NCBI GenBank assembly: GCA_937957685.1 | Contig: CALGAO010000007.1 | Location: 1-64,000, forward strand | Source: an uncultured Paenibacillaceae bacterium | GTDB lineage: Bacteria > Bacillota > Bacilli > Paenibacillales > DA-C8 | Direction: 5' to 3' | DNA length: 64,000 nt | In this document: positions 54,524-62,271 of the stretch, one piece after another | How positions within the stretch are numbered: the first letter of the stretch is position 1 | Layout of the letters: every line of letters begins with the position of its first letter | Made by a program: the position numbers and the translations under genes | The notes under the pieces: generated by a model | What the model was told of the DNA's origin: nothing | Seen by the model: only the letters and a program-made list of their open reading frames with translations | The model's database searches: none

Positions 54524-54733
54524 GCCGTGTCGCCTGAGGAAGGGGCGGAGATTCTCCGGCAGCGTCCTCCCCATCCGGGCCTCGCGGCCGATCCGTACCT
54601 GCCGGAGGATACGAGGCTGTGGGCGGCTCTGCAAGCGGTCAGCGGCGGCACCTGGCGGGGGTGCGTATACGATGTGGACCGGATCATCGACGTGATCGAA
54701 GCGGGCAAGAGGGCCTTGGGCTGGAATTCATAA
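54524..54733 (+). pseudogene. C-terminal part of the xylonate dehydratase, cut off by the TAG
   Basis: Continues the same reading frame after the stop: SPEEGAEILRQRPPHPGL, DTRLWAALQAVSGGTW, and GCVYDVDRIIDVIEAG are the conserved end of YjhG/YagF proteins. With the stop read through, the total would be 659 residues, the family's usual size. A GTG at 54527 could start a 68-residue peptide, but there is no Shine-Dalgarno at the right distance. Confidence 0.82.
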
Positions 54734-54807
54734 AATGCTCACTCCATCAGCGGCCAAGGCGCTATGCGTCCCCGTGCGGATGCGGCATAATAGCATGGTG
54801 GAGGATC

Positions 54808-57387
54808 GTGGATATTCAAGTCAGACAGCCGGGAGGGGAGCAGCCATTGGATGAAAGAGTGAGCACGGGCCATGAGGGCCTTGATCAGGCGATCGACATG
54901 CTGCGACTGGGAGACAATGTGGTCTGGCAGGTCAATTCGCTCGAAGGCTACCAGAAGATGGTGGATGCCTATGTGCGCAGGGCGATCCGGGATCATCGGA
55001 ACATCGTGTACGTCCGGTTCGGCAAGCATGAGCCGCTGGTGAAGGAAAGCGAGCCTGTCAAGGTGTATCGCCCGGACCCGGCCAGGGGCTTCGAAAGCTT
55101 CGCCACCAATGTCCACCTGCTGATCGAGCGCGAAGGAGCAGGAACGTTCTACGTCTTTGACAGTCTGACGGATCTGCTGGAGCATTGGCATTCCGATCTG
55201 ATGATCGGCAACTTCTTCAAGGTGGCTTGTCCTTACCTGTACGAATTGAACACGGTGGCCTATTTCGCCATCCTGCGCAATGTGCATACGTACAGCACCA
55301 TCGCCCGCATCCGCGAGACGACGCAGGTGCTGTTCGACCTGTATGAGGTGAGAAGCAAGCATTATGTGCACCCGCTGAAAGTGGAGAATCGCTATTCGCC
55401 CACGATGTTCTTCCCGCACCTGCTGCAGGGGCAGGAGGCGATCAGCCTGACGGCCAGCGCCGATGTGGCCGAGCTGTTCGCCAGCATCCGACGCGGCGAG
55501 GAGCGGCTCGACTACTGGGATACGCTGATCAACAGAGCCAGGGACCTGGTGGGTGAGCCGCGGGAGATACAGGATGCCTTCAGGAAGAGGCTCATTCGCA
55601 TGCTGTTTGGCCAACAGTCGCGCATGATCCGGCTGTGCGAGGCCTACTTCACCCTGGAGGATATCGTCATGATCGCCGATCGTCTGGTCGGATCGGGCTG
55701 GATCGGCGGCAAGAGCGTCGGCATGCTGCTCGCCAGGAAGATCCTGGAGCAGGCGGAGGGCGGAAGATTCCGCCCCTTTCTGGAGCCGCATGATTCCTAC
55801 TACATCGGGACGGATGTGTTCTACACGTATGTCGTGCAGAACGGATGGTGGAAGCTGAGGACGAAGCAGAAAACGGAGGAAGGCTACTTCGAGTATGCCT
55901 CCGAGCTTCAGGAGAAGCTGCTGCATGGCAAGTTCCCCGATTCCATCCGCGAGAAATTCATGCAGCTGCTTGAGCATTACGGGCAGTCGCCGATCATCGT
56001 CCGCTCCAGCTCGCTGCTGGAGGACAATTTTGGCAATGCCTTCGCCGGCAAGTACGAGAGCGTGTTCCTGGCGAACCAGGGCACGCCGCGGGAACGCTAC
56101 GAGGCCTTCGAGCAGGCGATCCGGGTCGTCTATGCCAGTTCAATGAACCGGGATGCGCTGGAATACCGGATGAGCAGGGGGCTGTTCGCCGAGGACGAGC
56201 AGATGGCGATCCTCGTGCAGCGCGTGTCAGGGGATCACTATGGCGATGAGTACTTCCCGCATGTGGCGGGCGTGGGCAATTCCTCGAATCTCTATGTATG
56301 GGATCCGGAGATCGATATGAACGCCGGCATGCTGAGGCTGGTCTTCGGCCTGGGCACGAGAGCGGTCGATCGGACGGAGGGCGACTACGCGCGTCTCGTC
56401 ACGCTGGACAATCCGCAGCGCTTGCCGCTCGTGCATGCCGAGGACCGCAAGCGGTTCTCCCAGCACCTGGCGGATGTCATCTCGCTCAGCGAGAACCGGC
56501 TGGTGACGAGGAGACTGGACGCCATCCTGAACCGCGACATCCGGGTGGACCCTTCCCTGTTCGCCAGCGTGGATCACGAGACGTTGAGACGCATGCGCGA
56601 GCGAGGGATGAAGGTGCAGCAGAAGCCGTATATCCTCGATCTTCACCGGTTGCTCCGCGAGACGGAGTTTCCCGACGTGATGCGAGACATGCTGCAATGC
56701 TTGTCGCGGGTATACGATTATCCGGTCGATGTCGAATTCACCGCCAACTTCACCGAGGACGGGCGGTTCAGGATCAACATCGTCCAGTGCCGACCGCTGC
56801 AGACGAAGGGACTGGGCCGCAAGGTGGCGCTGCCGGATGCGGACGCCGGAGATTGCCTGTTTGCGATGCAGGGCAACTTCATGGGGGGCAATGTCCGCCT
56901 GCCGATCGATTATGCGGTGCTGGTCCGTTCCTCCGCCTATCTGAAGCTGAGCGAACAGGACAAATATGCGGTGGCACGGCTGATCGGACAGCTGGGCAGA
57001 CAGCTTAAGGGAAGCACCCTGATGCTGGTCGGGCCAGGCCGATGGGGAACGACGACGCCTTCCCTGGGCGTTCCGGTCAAGTTCGCCGAGATCAACCATG
57101 CATCCGTGCTCGTGGAGGTTGCCGAACCGGATGAGGGCTTCATGCCGGAGCTGTCCTACGGCAGTCACTTCTTCCAGGATCTCGTGGAGGCGGGCATCTT
57201 CTATGCCGCCGTGTTCGCCGGTCAGCCAGGCGTCGTCTTCAGGCCGGAGCGCATCCTGAATGAGGAGAACCGGCTGGCGGAGCTGCTGCCGCAGCATGCT
57301 GCGCTGGCCCATGTGGTGCATGTCGCCGCCACTTGCGGCATGGAGCTTTATTCCGATATCGTGTCGCAGCGCGTGATCTGCGTATGA
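54808..57387 (+). CDS. PEP/pyruvate-binding domain protein with RecA-like N-terminus
   Basis: About 859 residues. The N-terminal ~190 resemble a RecA/KaiC-type fold (LGDNVVWQVNSLEGYQKMV, FYVFDSLTDLLEHW) without a Walker A lysine. The central part (~300-670) matches the nucleotide-grasp domain of PEP synthase and pyruvate phosphate dikinase: IGGKSVGMLLARKIL, PIIVRSSSLLEDNFGNAFAGKYES, QMAILVQRVSG, INIVQCRPLQ. The phosphohistidine (swivelling) and PEP-binding domains are missing, so it is not a complete PEP synthase. The last ~190 residues (LVGPGRWGTTTPSLGVPV) form another conserved segment. GTG 54808 has GGAGG three bases away; TTG 54847, with GGAGGGGAG upstream, is a good alternative. Reaction unknown. 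Confidence 0.75.
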   Translation: MDIQVRQPGGEQPLDERVSTGHEGLDQAIDMLRLGDNVVWQVNSLEGYQKMVDAYVRRAIRDHRNIVYVRFGKHEPLVKESEPVKVYRPDPARGFESFATNVHLLIEREGAGTFYVFDSLTDLLEHWHSDLMIGNFFKVACPYLYELNTVAYFAILRNVHTYSTIARIRETTQVLFDLYEVRSKHYVHPLKVENRYSPTMFFPHLLQGQEAISLTASADVAELFASIRRGEERLDYWDTLINRARDLVGEPREIQDAFRKRLIRMLFGQQSRMIRLCEAYFTLEDIVMIADRLVGSGWIGGKSVGMLLARKILEQAEGGRFRPFLEPHDSYYIGTDVFYTYVVQNGWWKLRTKQKTEEGYFEYASELQEKLLHGKFPDSIREKFMQLLEHYGQSPIIVRSSSLLEDNFGNAFAGKYESVFLANQGTPRERYEAFEQAIRVVYASSMNRDALEYRMSRGLFAEDEQMAILVQRVSGDHYGDEYFPHVAGVGNSSNLYVWDPEIDMNAGMLRLVFGLGTRAVDRTEGDYARLVTLDNPQRLPLVHAEDRKRFSQHLADVISLSENRLVTRRLDAILNRDIRVDPSLFASVDHETLRRMRERGMKVQQKPYILDLHRLLRETEFPDVMRDMLQCLSRVYDYPVDVEFTANFTEDGRFRINIVQCRPLQTKGLGRKVALPDADAGDCLFAMQGNFMGGNVRLPIDYAVLVRSSAYLKLSEQDKYAVARLIGQLGRQLKGSTLMLVGPGRWGTTTPSLGVPVKFAEINHASVLVEVAEPDEGFMPELSYGSHFFQDLVEAGIFYAAVFAGQPGVVFRPERILNEENRLAELLPQHAALAHVVHVAATCGMELYSDIVSQRVICV

Positions 57388-57390
57388 ACC

Positions 57391-57427
57391 AAAAAGCCCT
57401 CCGGCTTCGGAAGAAGCTGGAGGGCTT
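57391..57427 (-). terminator. Terminator of the tRNA-Pro/tRNA-Gly unit
   Basis: AAGCCCTCC (57394-57402) pairs with GGAGGGCTT (57419-57427), with an inner GGCTTC/GAAGCT stem. On the minus strand the hairpin ends in TTTTTGG. It lies directly behind the tRNA-Gly and could also act weakly for the plus-strand gene. Confidence 0.8.
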
Positions 57428-57443
57428 AACTTGCATATAAAAA

Positions 57444-57513
57444 GCGGGTGAGGGGAATCGAACCCCCGCTTCAGGCTTGGGAAGCCGGCGTTCTACCATT
57501 GAACTACACCCGC
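57444..57513 (-). tRNA. tRNA-Gly (anticodon CCC)
   Basis: A 70-base cloverleaf on the minus strand: acceptor GCGGGTG/CACCCGC, D arm GTTC-AATGGTA-GAAC, anticodon loop TTCCCAA giving CCC, T loop TTCGATT. One mismatch in the anticodon stem (C opposite T). CCA is not encoded. Reads GGG codons. Confidence 0.93.
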
Positions 57514-57528
57514 AATAAAAATTGAAGA

Positions 57529-57605
57529 TGGTCGGGAAGACAGGATTTGAACCTGCGACCCCCACGTCCCGAACGTGGTGCTCTACCAAGCTGAGCCACT
57601 TCCCG
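57529..57605 (-). tRNA. tRNA-Pro (anticodon CGG)
   Basis: A 77-base tRNA on the minus strand with encoded CCA: acceptor CGGGAAG/CTTCCCG, anticodon stem CCACG/CGTGG with loop TTCGGGA giving CGG, T loop TTCAAAT. Reads CCG codons. It lies 15 bases ahead of the tRNA-Gly in transcription order. Confidence 0.95.
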
Positions 57606-57734
57606 TTAGTCAACATCGCGCAGGTTTTTCAGCGACATAAACTAATATAGCATACTCAAAATAAAAAATCATCACTTAATTTTTGGAAATTGCAAATTTT
57701 TTTGATCCTCGTTCACGCCCCGGGTCATGACGGA

Positions 57735-58784
57735 TTACACCTGCTTCGGCAGCCGCTTCACCATCAGGATAACCAACAGGAACAGCCCCATATACCCGAA
57801 TGCGTCATACAAGGATGACAACAGCGGCGCGAATCCGAACTGGCTGACCAGGAAGCAGGCGAACAGCAGGGTGACGGCGATCACATTGTGCGGCAGCGGC
57901 CGTATGCTGTGGATCTGCCTGGACATGCCGAACACATTGCCGACGAGGGTGGTGAAGATCTCCCCGTATACGACGATCAGGAACAGCACCTGCATCATCC
58001 AGCCAAAATCCGCAATGACCTCCGCCATCGGGATGTCGAACAGCAGGATGTCCGGCATCAGCGAGTTCATCGCCGCATGGCTCGTCAGCAGCATGAAGCC
58101 GAGGCCGATGCCGCCGATGAGTCCCCCCCAGCGGAGCACGCCCTCATCCTCGATCTCGCTGCCGAGCGGCACGAGCACCGCCTGCAGGGTGGCGAAGTTC
58201 AGCGCCGTGTAGGCGAACGGACTGATCATCCACTGCCAGTCGTTCAGCTGCTGCTTCTGCACGGCCAGCGTCTGCAACAGGCTGTCGGCATTGAGAAAGA
58301 AGATCGAGATGATGATCGAGAAAAAGAGCATCATCGGCACCACGATCACATTCACCGCCAGCACGCCGTCCAGCTTCTTCGTCATGACGAGACAGGTCAG
58401 CAGCACGCTGAGCAGGATCCCCAGCTGATCGGGCAGGCCGAAACGTTCCTCGAAGATCGAACCCGTCCCGGACAGCATGACGCAGGTGACGCCGAACAGG
58501 ACGATGAAGCTGAGGGCATTGGCCAGTCTGCCGATGAACGGACCGAACAGATACGCATTCAGCTCCTGATACGAATACGCGCGAATGCGGCGGGCAAGCA
58601 GCATCATCTTCGTGCCGATCCAGATGAACAGCGCCGTGCTGATGAGCATGCCGATGACGCCGAATCCTCCGTATATCGTGAAGAATTGCATGATCGACAG
58701 CCCCGATGCGAAGCCCGCACCGATGACCGTACCGATATACGTCGCAGCCACCTGAATGATCGCCTTGGTCTTGCCAGACAGCAT
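57735..58784 (-). CDS. YkvI-type membrane permease
   Basis: 349 residues, almost entirely hydrophobic, with about ten membrane helices. The N-terminus MLSGKTKAIIQVAATYIGTV followed by IGAGFASGLSIMQFF matches YkvI-like proteins of Bacillales, related to amino acid-polyamine or spore germination permeases. Substrate unknown. The ATG at 58784 has GGGAGGAA eight bases upstream; farther ATG codons (58790, 58847) are less well placed. Stands alone, with the GltB-like gene divergent 290 bases away. No motif was recognised in that gap. Confidence 0.82.
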   Translation of the reverse strand: MLSGKTKAIIQVAATYIGTVIGAGFASGLSIMQFFTIYGGFGVIGMLISTALFIWIGTKMMLLARRIRAYSYQELNAYLFGPFIGRLANALSFIVLFGVTCVMLSGTGSIFEERFGLPDQLGILLSVLLTCLVMTKKLDGVLAVNVIVVPMMLFFSIIISIFFLNADSLLQTLAVQKQQLNDWQWMISPFAYTALNFATLQAVLVPLGSEIEDEGVLRWGGLIGGIGLGFMLLTSHAAMNSLMPDILLFDIPMAEVIADFGWMMQVLFLIVVYGEIFTTLVGNVFGMSRQIHSIRPLPHNVIAVTLLFACFLVSQFGFAPLLSSLYDAFGYMGLFLLVILMVKRLPKQV

Positions 58785-59073
58785 CTCCATTTCCTCCCGA
58801 GCCATGCCGTGCCTGATGCACTGACAGGCGTCCAGTATCCGCATCACTATATGTATGTCCGACAGCCTCCGGACATTCCTTCCGAGTCAAGCGATCTTGC
58901 CATTGGTTGCCTGCCCGGGTTGTTGGATGAATCTGATGATGACGTGGAACACTAACGGACGGTACCAGACGCTGGCTGCAGGAGGCGCAGCGGACAAAGG
59001 TCAGGAAAGAGGTGGAGCCGCCAGGGCATGATGATGAGAGTTAGGCAGACATACAGACACTTCAAAGAAGACG

Positions 59074-60522
59074 GTGAGCAAAATGTTCAGGTTTCTGTCG
59101 AATATGATGCGCAAGGCTGTGAATGAAGCGGTAGACAAGGCAATCGAGCGCCTGGCGAGAGACAAGTATACGGAGAACATCTGGGAGATGATGACCGGCA
59201 CCAGGAAGGTGGGAGCGATCAACATGGTGGAGAACGTCATGCGCGCTTCCCAGGGCAAGCCTCCCGGCCGGCCGCTCGGCTCCCATATCCACTTCTCCCC
59301 ATGGGAGAAGCTGCTGTTCAATCCGGTCCACCTGTGGCGATTCCCAACACCGGAGCAGGTCGCCATCTCCAGCTCGGTCGTCATCGGCAAGAAAGCGAAG
59401 AAGCCGCTGGAGATCTCGATCCCGATCATGATCGCCGCGATGTCCTTCGGCGGGGCGCTCAGCAAGAGCGCGAAGATCGCGCTGGCGAGAGGAGCGTCGT
59501 TGGTGGGCACCGCCACCAACACAGGTGAGGCTGGCCTGATGGAGGAGGAGAGGAAAGAGGCCAAACTGCTGATCGGGCAATATAACCGGGGCGGCTGGCT
59601 GAACGATCCGGAGCAATACAGGCGGCTGGATGCGATCGAGATCCAGCTCGGGCAAGGCGCGCAGGGCTCTTCACCGCAGCGGACGAAGGCCGAGAACATC
59701 GGTCAGGAATATCGGGAGGTATACGGACTGGCGGAGGGCGAGGATGCGGTGATCCATTCCAGGTTGCCCGGCGTGGATACGCAGGAACAATTCATCGCCC
59801 TCGTCCGCCAGCTTCGTGAAGAGACCGGCGTGCCCGTCGGTCTGAAGATCGCCGCCACCCATTACCTGGAGCGGGAGCTGGAAGTTGCGCTCAGGGCCGG
59901 TGTCGACTTCATCACCGTGGACGGTGCGGAGGGCGGTACCCATGCGGCGGCGCCGATCCTGGAGGACGATCTGGGACTGCCGACGATGTTTGCGGTGCGC
60001 CGCGCCGCGAAGTATCTGGCCAGCCAGGACGCCAGAGATGTGAGCCTGATCGCGACCGGCGGCCTCGTGACGCCCGGCCAGTTCCTGAAGGCGATGGCGC
60101 TTGGCGCCGATGCGGTGTATACGGGAACGGCCGCCCTGATCGCGATGATCGGCGACCAGATGACCCACGCGGTGCCGTTCGAGACGCCGGTCGAGATGGT
60201 CGTCTACTCGGGCAAGATGACCGACAAGCTGGACATTGACCGGAGCGTCACGAATCTGACGAACTTCCTCAACGCCTGCGTGCGCGAGATGGAGCTCGTC
60301 GCCTACTCTGCGGGCAAAACGCGGTTCTCCGACTTTACGACCGCCGATCTGTGCACGCTGGACCCGTTTCTGGCGCGCGCGCTCGGGGTCGAACTCGGGT
60401 ATATCTCGCCGGAGGAGCAGCAGGTGTACTTTGCGGGATTGCCCGTCATGCCCGCCGATCGCCCTGCTCCGTTCCATGAAAATGGGCAGGCGCACGAACA
60501 GGAAGAGACGACGGTGCATTAG
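59074..60522 (+). CDS. GltB-like FMN-binding glutamate synthase family protein
   Basis: 482 residues matching only the FMN/synthase domain of the glutamate synthase large subunit: ISIPIMIAAMSFGGALSKSA, EIQLGQGAQ, HSRLPGVDTQEQF, ITVDGAEGGTHAAAP, and LIATGGLVTPGQFLKAMALG (FMN phosphate site). The glutaminase domain and the cysteine triad of the 3Fe-4S cluster are missing. Proteins of this kind occur alone in many Paenibacillaceae; their reaction is not established. Start GTG 59074 or ATG 59083, both with only a weak AAGAAG upstream. Confidence 0.82.
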   Translation: MSKMFRFLSNMMRKAVNEAVDKAIERLARDKYTENIWEMMTGTRKVGAINMVENVMRASQGKPPGRPLGSHIHFSPWEKLLFNPVHLWRFPTPEQVAISSSVVIGKKAKKPLEISIPIMIAAMSFGGALSKSAKIALARGASLVGTATNTGEAGLMEEERKEAKLLIGQYNRGGWLNDPEQYRRLDAIEIQLGQGAQGSSPQRTKAENIGQEYREVYGLAEGEDAVIHSRLPGVDTQEQFIALVRQLREETGVPVGLKIAATHYLERELEVALRAGVDFITVDGAEGGTHAAAPILEDDLGLPTMFAVRRAAKYLASQDARDVSLIATGGLVTPGQFLKAMALGADAVYTGTAALIAMIGDQMTHAVPFETPVEMVVYSGKMTDKLDIDRSVTNLTNFLNACVREMELVAYSAGKTRFSDFTTADLCTLDPFLARALGVELGYISPEEQQVYFAGLPVMPADRPAPFHENGQAHEQEETTVH

Positions 60523-60637
60523 GTTCAACCGGGAGAGGGGGGAGTGGTGCTGCCCGCTGACGATGAGGATGTGAGATTGCAGACAGTCGGGTGGCATCAG
60601 CGAACGTTGGGAGCATCTGCGAAGGCGAGGTGATCTG

Positions 60638-60802
60638 ATGAACGCTGAACGCAAGAACAGGAACAGAAGGCTGCCTGTCGGGCGCAACGAGGATGTGGAG
60701 TACTCCGCCGAGCTGGCTGACGCTGACGACCTGGAGGCACAGGAGAGGGCGAAGGCGGCAGATCGCAGGCAAACGGGCGGTCAGGAGACTTTCCAGGATT
60801 GA
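60638..60802 (+). CDS. YfhD-like small acidic peptide
   Basis: 54 residues: a basic start (MNAERKNRNRRLP) and the segment NEDVEYSAELADADDLEAQE with RAKAADRR behind it. This closely resembles the DVEFSEELAD...EAQARA...AADRR core of YfhD-type proteins of Bacillales, which are associated with spores. GGCGAGGTGATCTG precedes the ATG. It lies 115 bases after the GltB-like gene and 28 bases before the next small gene. Confidence 0.7.
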   Translation: MNAERKNRNRRLPVGRNEDVEYSAELADADDLEAQERAKAADRRQTGGQETFQD

Positions 60803-60830
60803 GATGACGGACACGACGAGGAGGGTAATG

Positions 60831-61202
60831 ATGGCGGAGCGCAATATACTGGCATATTTCCGTTCGCCGGAGCAGGCGGAGGGGGCGAAGCGCAAGCTGC
60901 AGGCGCTGCGCGCGATCGATGTCAGCATCGACCGCATCCAGGCGACGGAAGGGGCCGACGCCGAGATGGCGATGGAGATGATCGGCGTGGATGTTGGCGG
61001 GCTGGGCGCCGCTGCCCTGGGCGCAGCGTATGCGAACCGGTCGGCAGCCGTCATGGCTGCTGCCGATCCAGATGCGAGCGGGCTGAGCGATCAGGGAGAC
61101 GAAACGGTGGCCGGCAGGGACATCCTGCTGACGGCGGTTGTGGATGATCAGGCCTATGACAGGGCGATGCGCATCGTCCGGGAATGCGGGGGCATGGTCT
61201 GA
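60831..61202 (+). CDS. Small protein of unknown function, paralog 1
   Basis: 123 residues. It begins MAERNILAYFRSPEQAEGAK, has an Ala/Gly-rich middle (GGLGAAALGAAYANRS) and a second half ending DILLTAVVDDQAYDRAMRIV. The two ends look like the beta-alpha-beta halves of a ferredoxin-like (heat-stress or YflT-like) fold. No membrane helix or cysteine pair. GAGGAGGG six bases before ATG 60831. Stop and next start overlap (TGATG); the next protein has the same layout. I do not recognise a named family. Confidence 0.7.
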   Translation: MAERNILAYFRSPEQAEGAKRKLQALRAIDVSIDRIQATEGADAEMAMEMIGVDVGGLGAAALGAAYANRSAAVMAAADPDASGLSDQGDETVAGRDILLTAVVDDQAYDRAMRIVRECGGMV

Positions 61203-61555
61203 TGGCCGAGATCACGATCAACGCGCGCTTCGAAACCCTGACCGATGCGGAGGAGGCGGCGACCGAGCTCAGGGCGGCGCTCGGGACGGAGGTGGATATT
61301 CGCTCCCTGTCGGAGCAGCAGAGCTCAAGGGACCGGATGACCGTGGATGAGAGGACGATGCTCGCCTACCCGGCGATGAATCTGGGCTCGCCCACGCCTG
61401 CGCCCGCTGCCGCTCTGGCCATGGGATTGCCGGGACCTGATGCGGATGGCCCCATATACAGCGATCGCGCCTATGTGCTGGAGGCGCGCATCGAGGATGA
61501 GAATCGGCATCTGGCGCTGGACATCATCGAGAAGTACGGCGGGAGGCTCATATAG
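61202..61555 (+). CDS. Small protein of unknown function, paralog 2
   Basis: 117 residues, same organisation as its neighbour: MAEITINARFETLTDAEEAA at the start, a Pro/Ala-rich middle (GSPTPAPAAALAMG), and AYVLEARIEDENRHLALDII with a final KYGG. The C-terminal part aligns with the previous protein (AVVDDQAYDRAMRIVRECGG against ARIEDENRHLALDIIEKYGG). Coupled to it by overlapping stop and start. A tandem duplication is likely; function unknown. Confidence 0.7.
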   Translation: MAEITINARFETLTDAEEAATELRAALGTEVDIRSLSEQQSSRDRMTVDERTMLAYPAMNLGSPTPAPAAALAMGLPGPDADGPIYSDRAYVLEARIEDENRHLALDIIEKYGGRLI

Positions 61556-61590
61556 GCCATCGAGCATCGAAGAACATTCGATCGCAAGGA

Positions 61591-61650
61591 GAAGGAGTTG
61601 CTTAAGCATGTCGATGGAAGCGGACGTGCTGGCGGCTCCTTCTTCGTTTT
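61591..61650 (+). terminator. Possible terminator of the small-protein operon
   Basis: GAAGGAG (61591-61597) pairs with CTCCTTC (61636-61642), with an inner stem AGCATGTC/GGACGTGCT, then TTCGTTTT. Long and imperfect. Confidence 0.45.
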
Positions 61651-61689
61651 CGCATCCGATGCGGCATCCATTCTATCATTGAATTGGCG

Positions 61690-62009
61690 TCATCAGGCAT
61701 ATTATGATAGGGTTAGCCATGGATGAAGAGGTCGGGATCGAGGGCTGGGAGCGCGTCTATCTGCGGCTGGAGCTGGATCATGAGAAGGGGCGGTTTCGCT
61801 TCTCCCGCGACGGGACTGCCTGGCAGGACATCGGGCCGGTCCTCGATGCGACGCGCCTCTCGGATGAGCACGCCGAGCTTCAGCTGGGCAGCCTGAGACT
61901 GGATCAGGGCTTTACCGGCGCCTTTATCGGCGTATGCGTGCAGGATCTGAGCGGTGTGGGGAAGCATGCGGATTTTGATTATTTTGCCTATTGGGAACAT
62001 GAAGCGTGA
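61690..62009 (+). pseudogene. Remnant of a GH43 beta-xylosidase, C-terminal end
   Basis: About 100 residues equal to the C-terminal beta-sandwich of GH43 xylosidases/arabinofuranosidases: VYLRLELDHEKGRFRFSRDG, QDIGPVLDATRLSDE, and GFTGAFIGVCVQDLSG with HADFDYFAY. A complete enzyme has over 500 residues, and the catalytic propeller is absent. Just upstream, another frame reads AYYDRVSH and connects to DEEVG only if one base (g61721) is removed, so a frameshift is also present. No ribosome-binding site fits the ATG at 61704. Confidence 0.75.
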
Positions 62010-62271
62010 CGCAGGAGCGGAAGGCTGGCTGCCGCGGCGATGAGACCGAAGGCTTGAGGGGCGGACGGTCGACTCGCGGGCGGCCTTTTTGTGTGCGAGA
62101 AAGGGAGGGCGAGGTTTCCTTGACGGGGAGAGTCGCCGCAGTTCACAGGAGCCGCTCTGGTGCCGGAAAGACGGGCGTGTCGCGGGCCAAGTGGAAGGAT
62201 GGGTGGCTTTGTAGTACAATAATGGTCAAATGCTCGCCAATGGACATACACGAGAAGAGGGGTACATAAAC

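Noticed and set aside
54527..54733. Independent 68-residue gene starting at GTG 54527
   Set aside because: It is in the same frame as the dehydratase and encodes that family's C-terminus; no Shine-Dalgarno supports separate translation.
62010..62271. Short plus frames and a GC-rich hairpin before prmA
   Set aside because: No ribosome-binding site or conserved motif; the stem near 62075-62100 does not pair well despite the following TTTTT.
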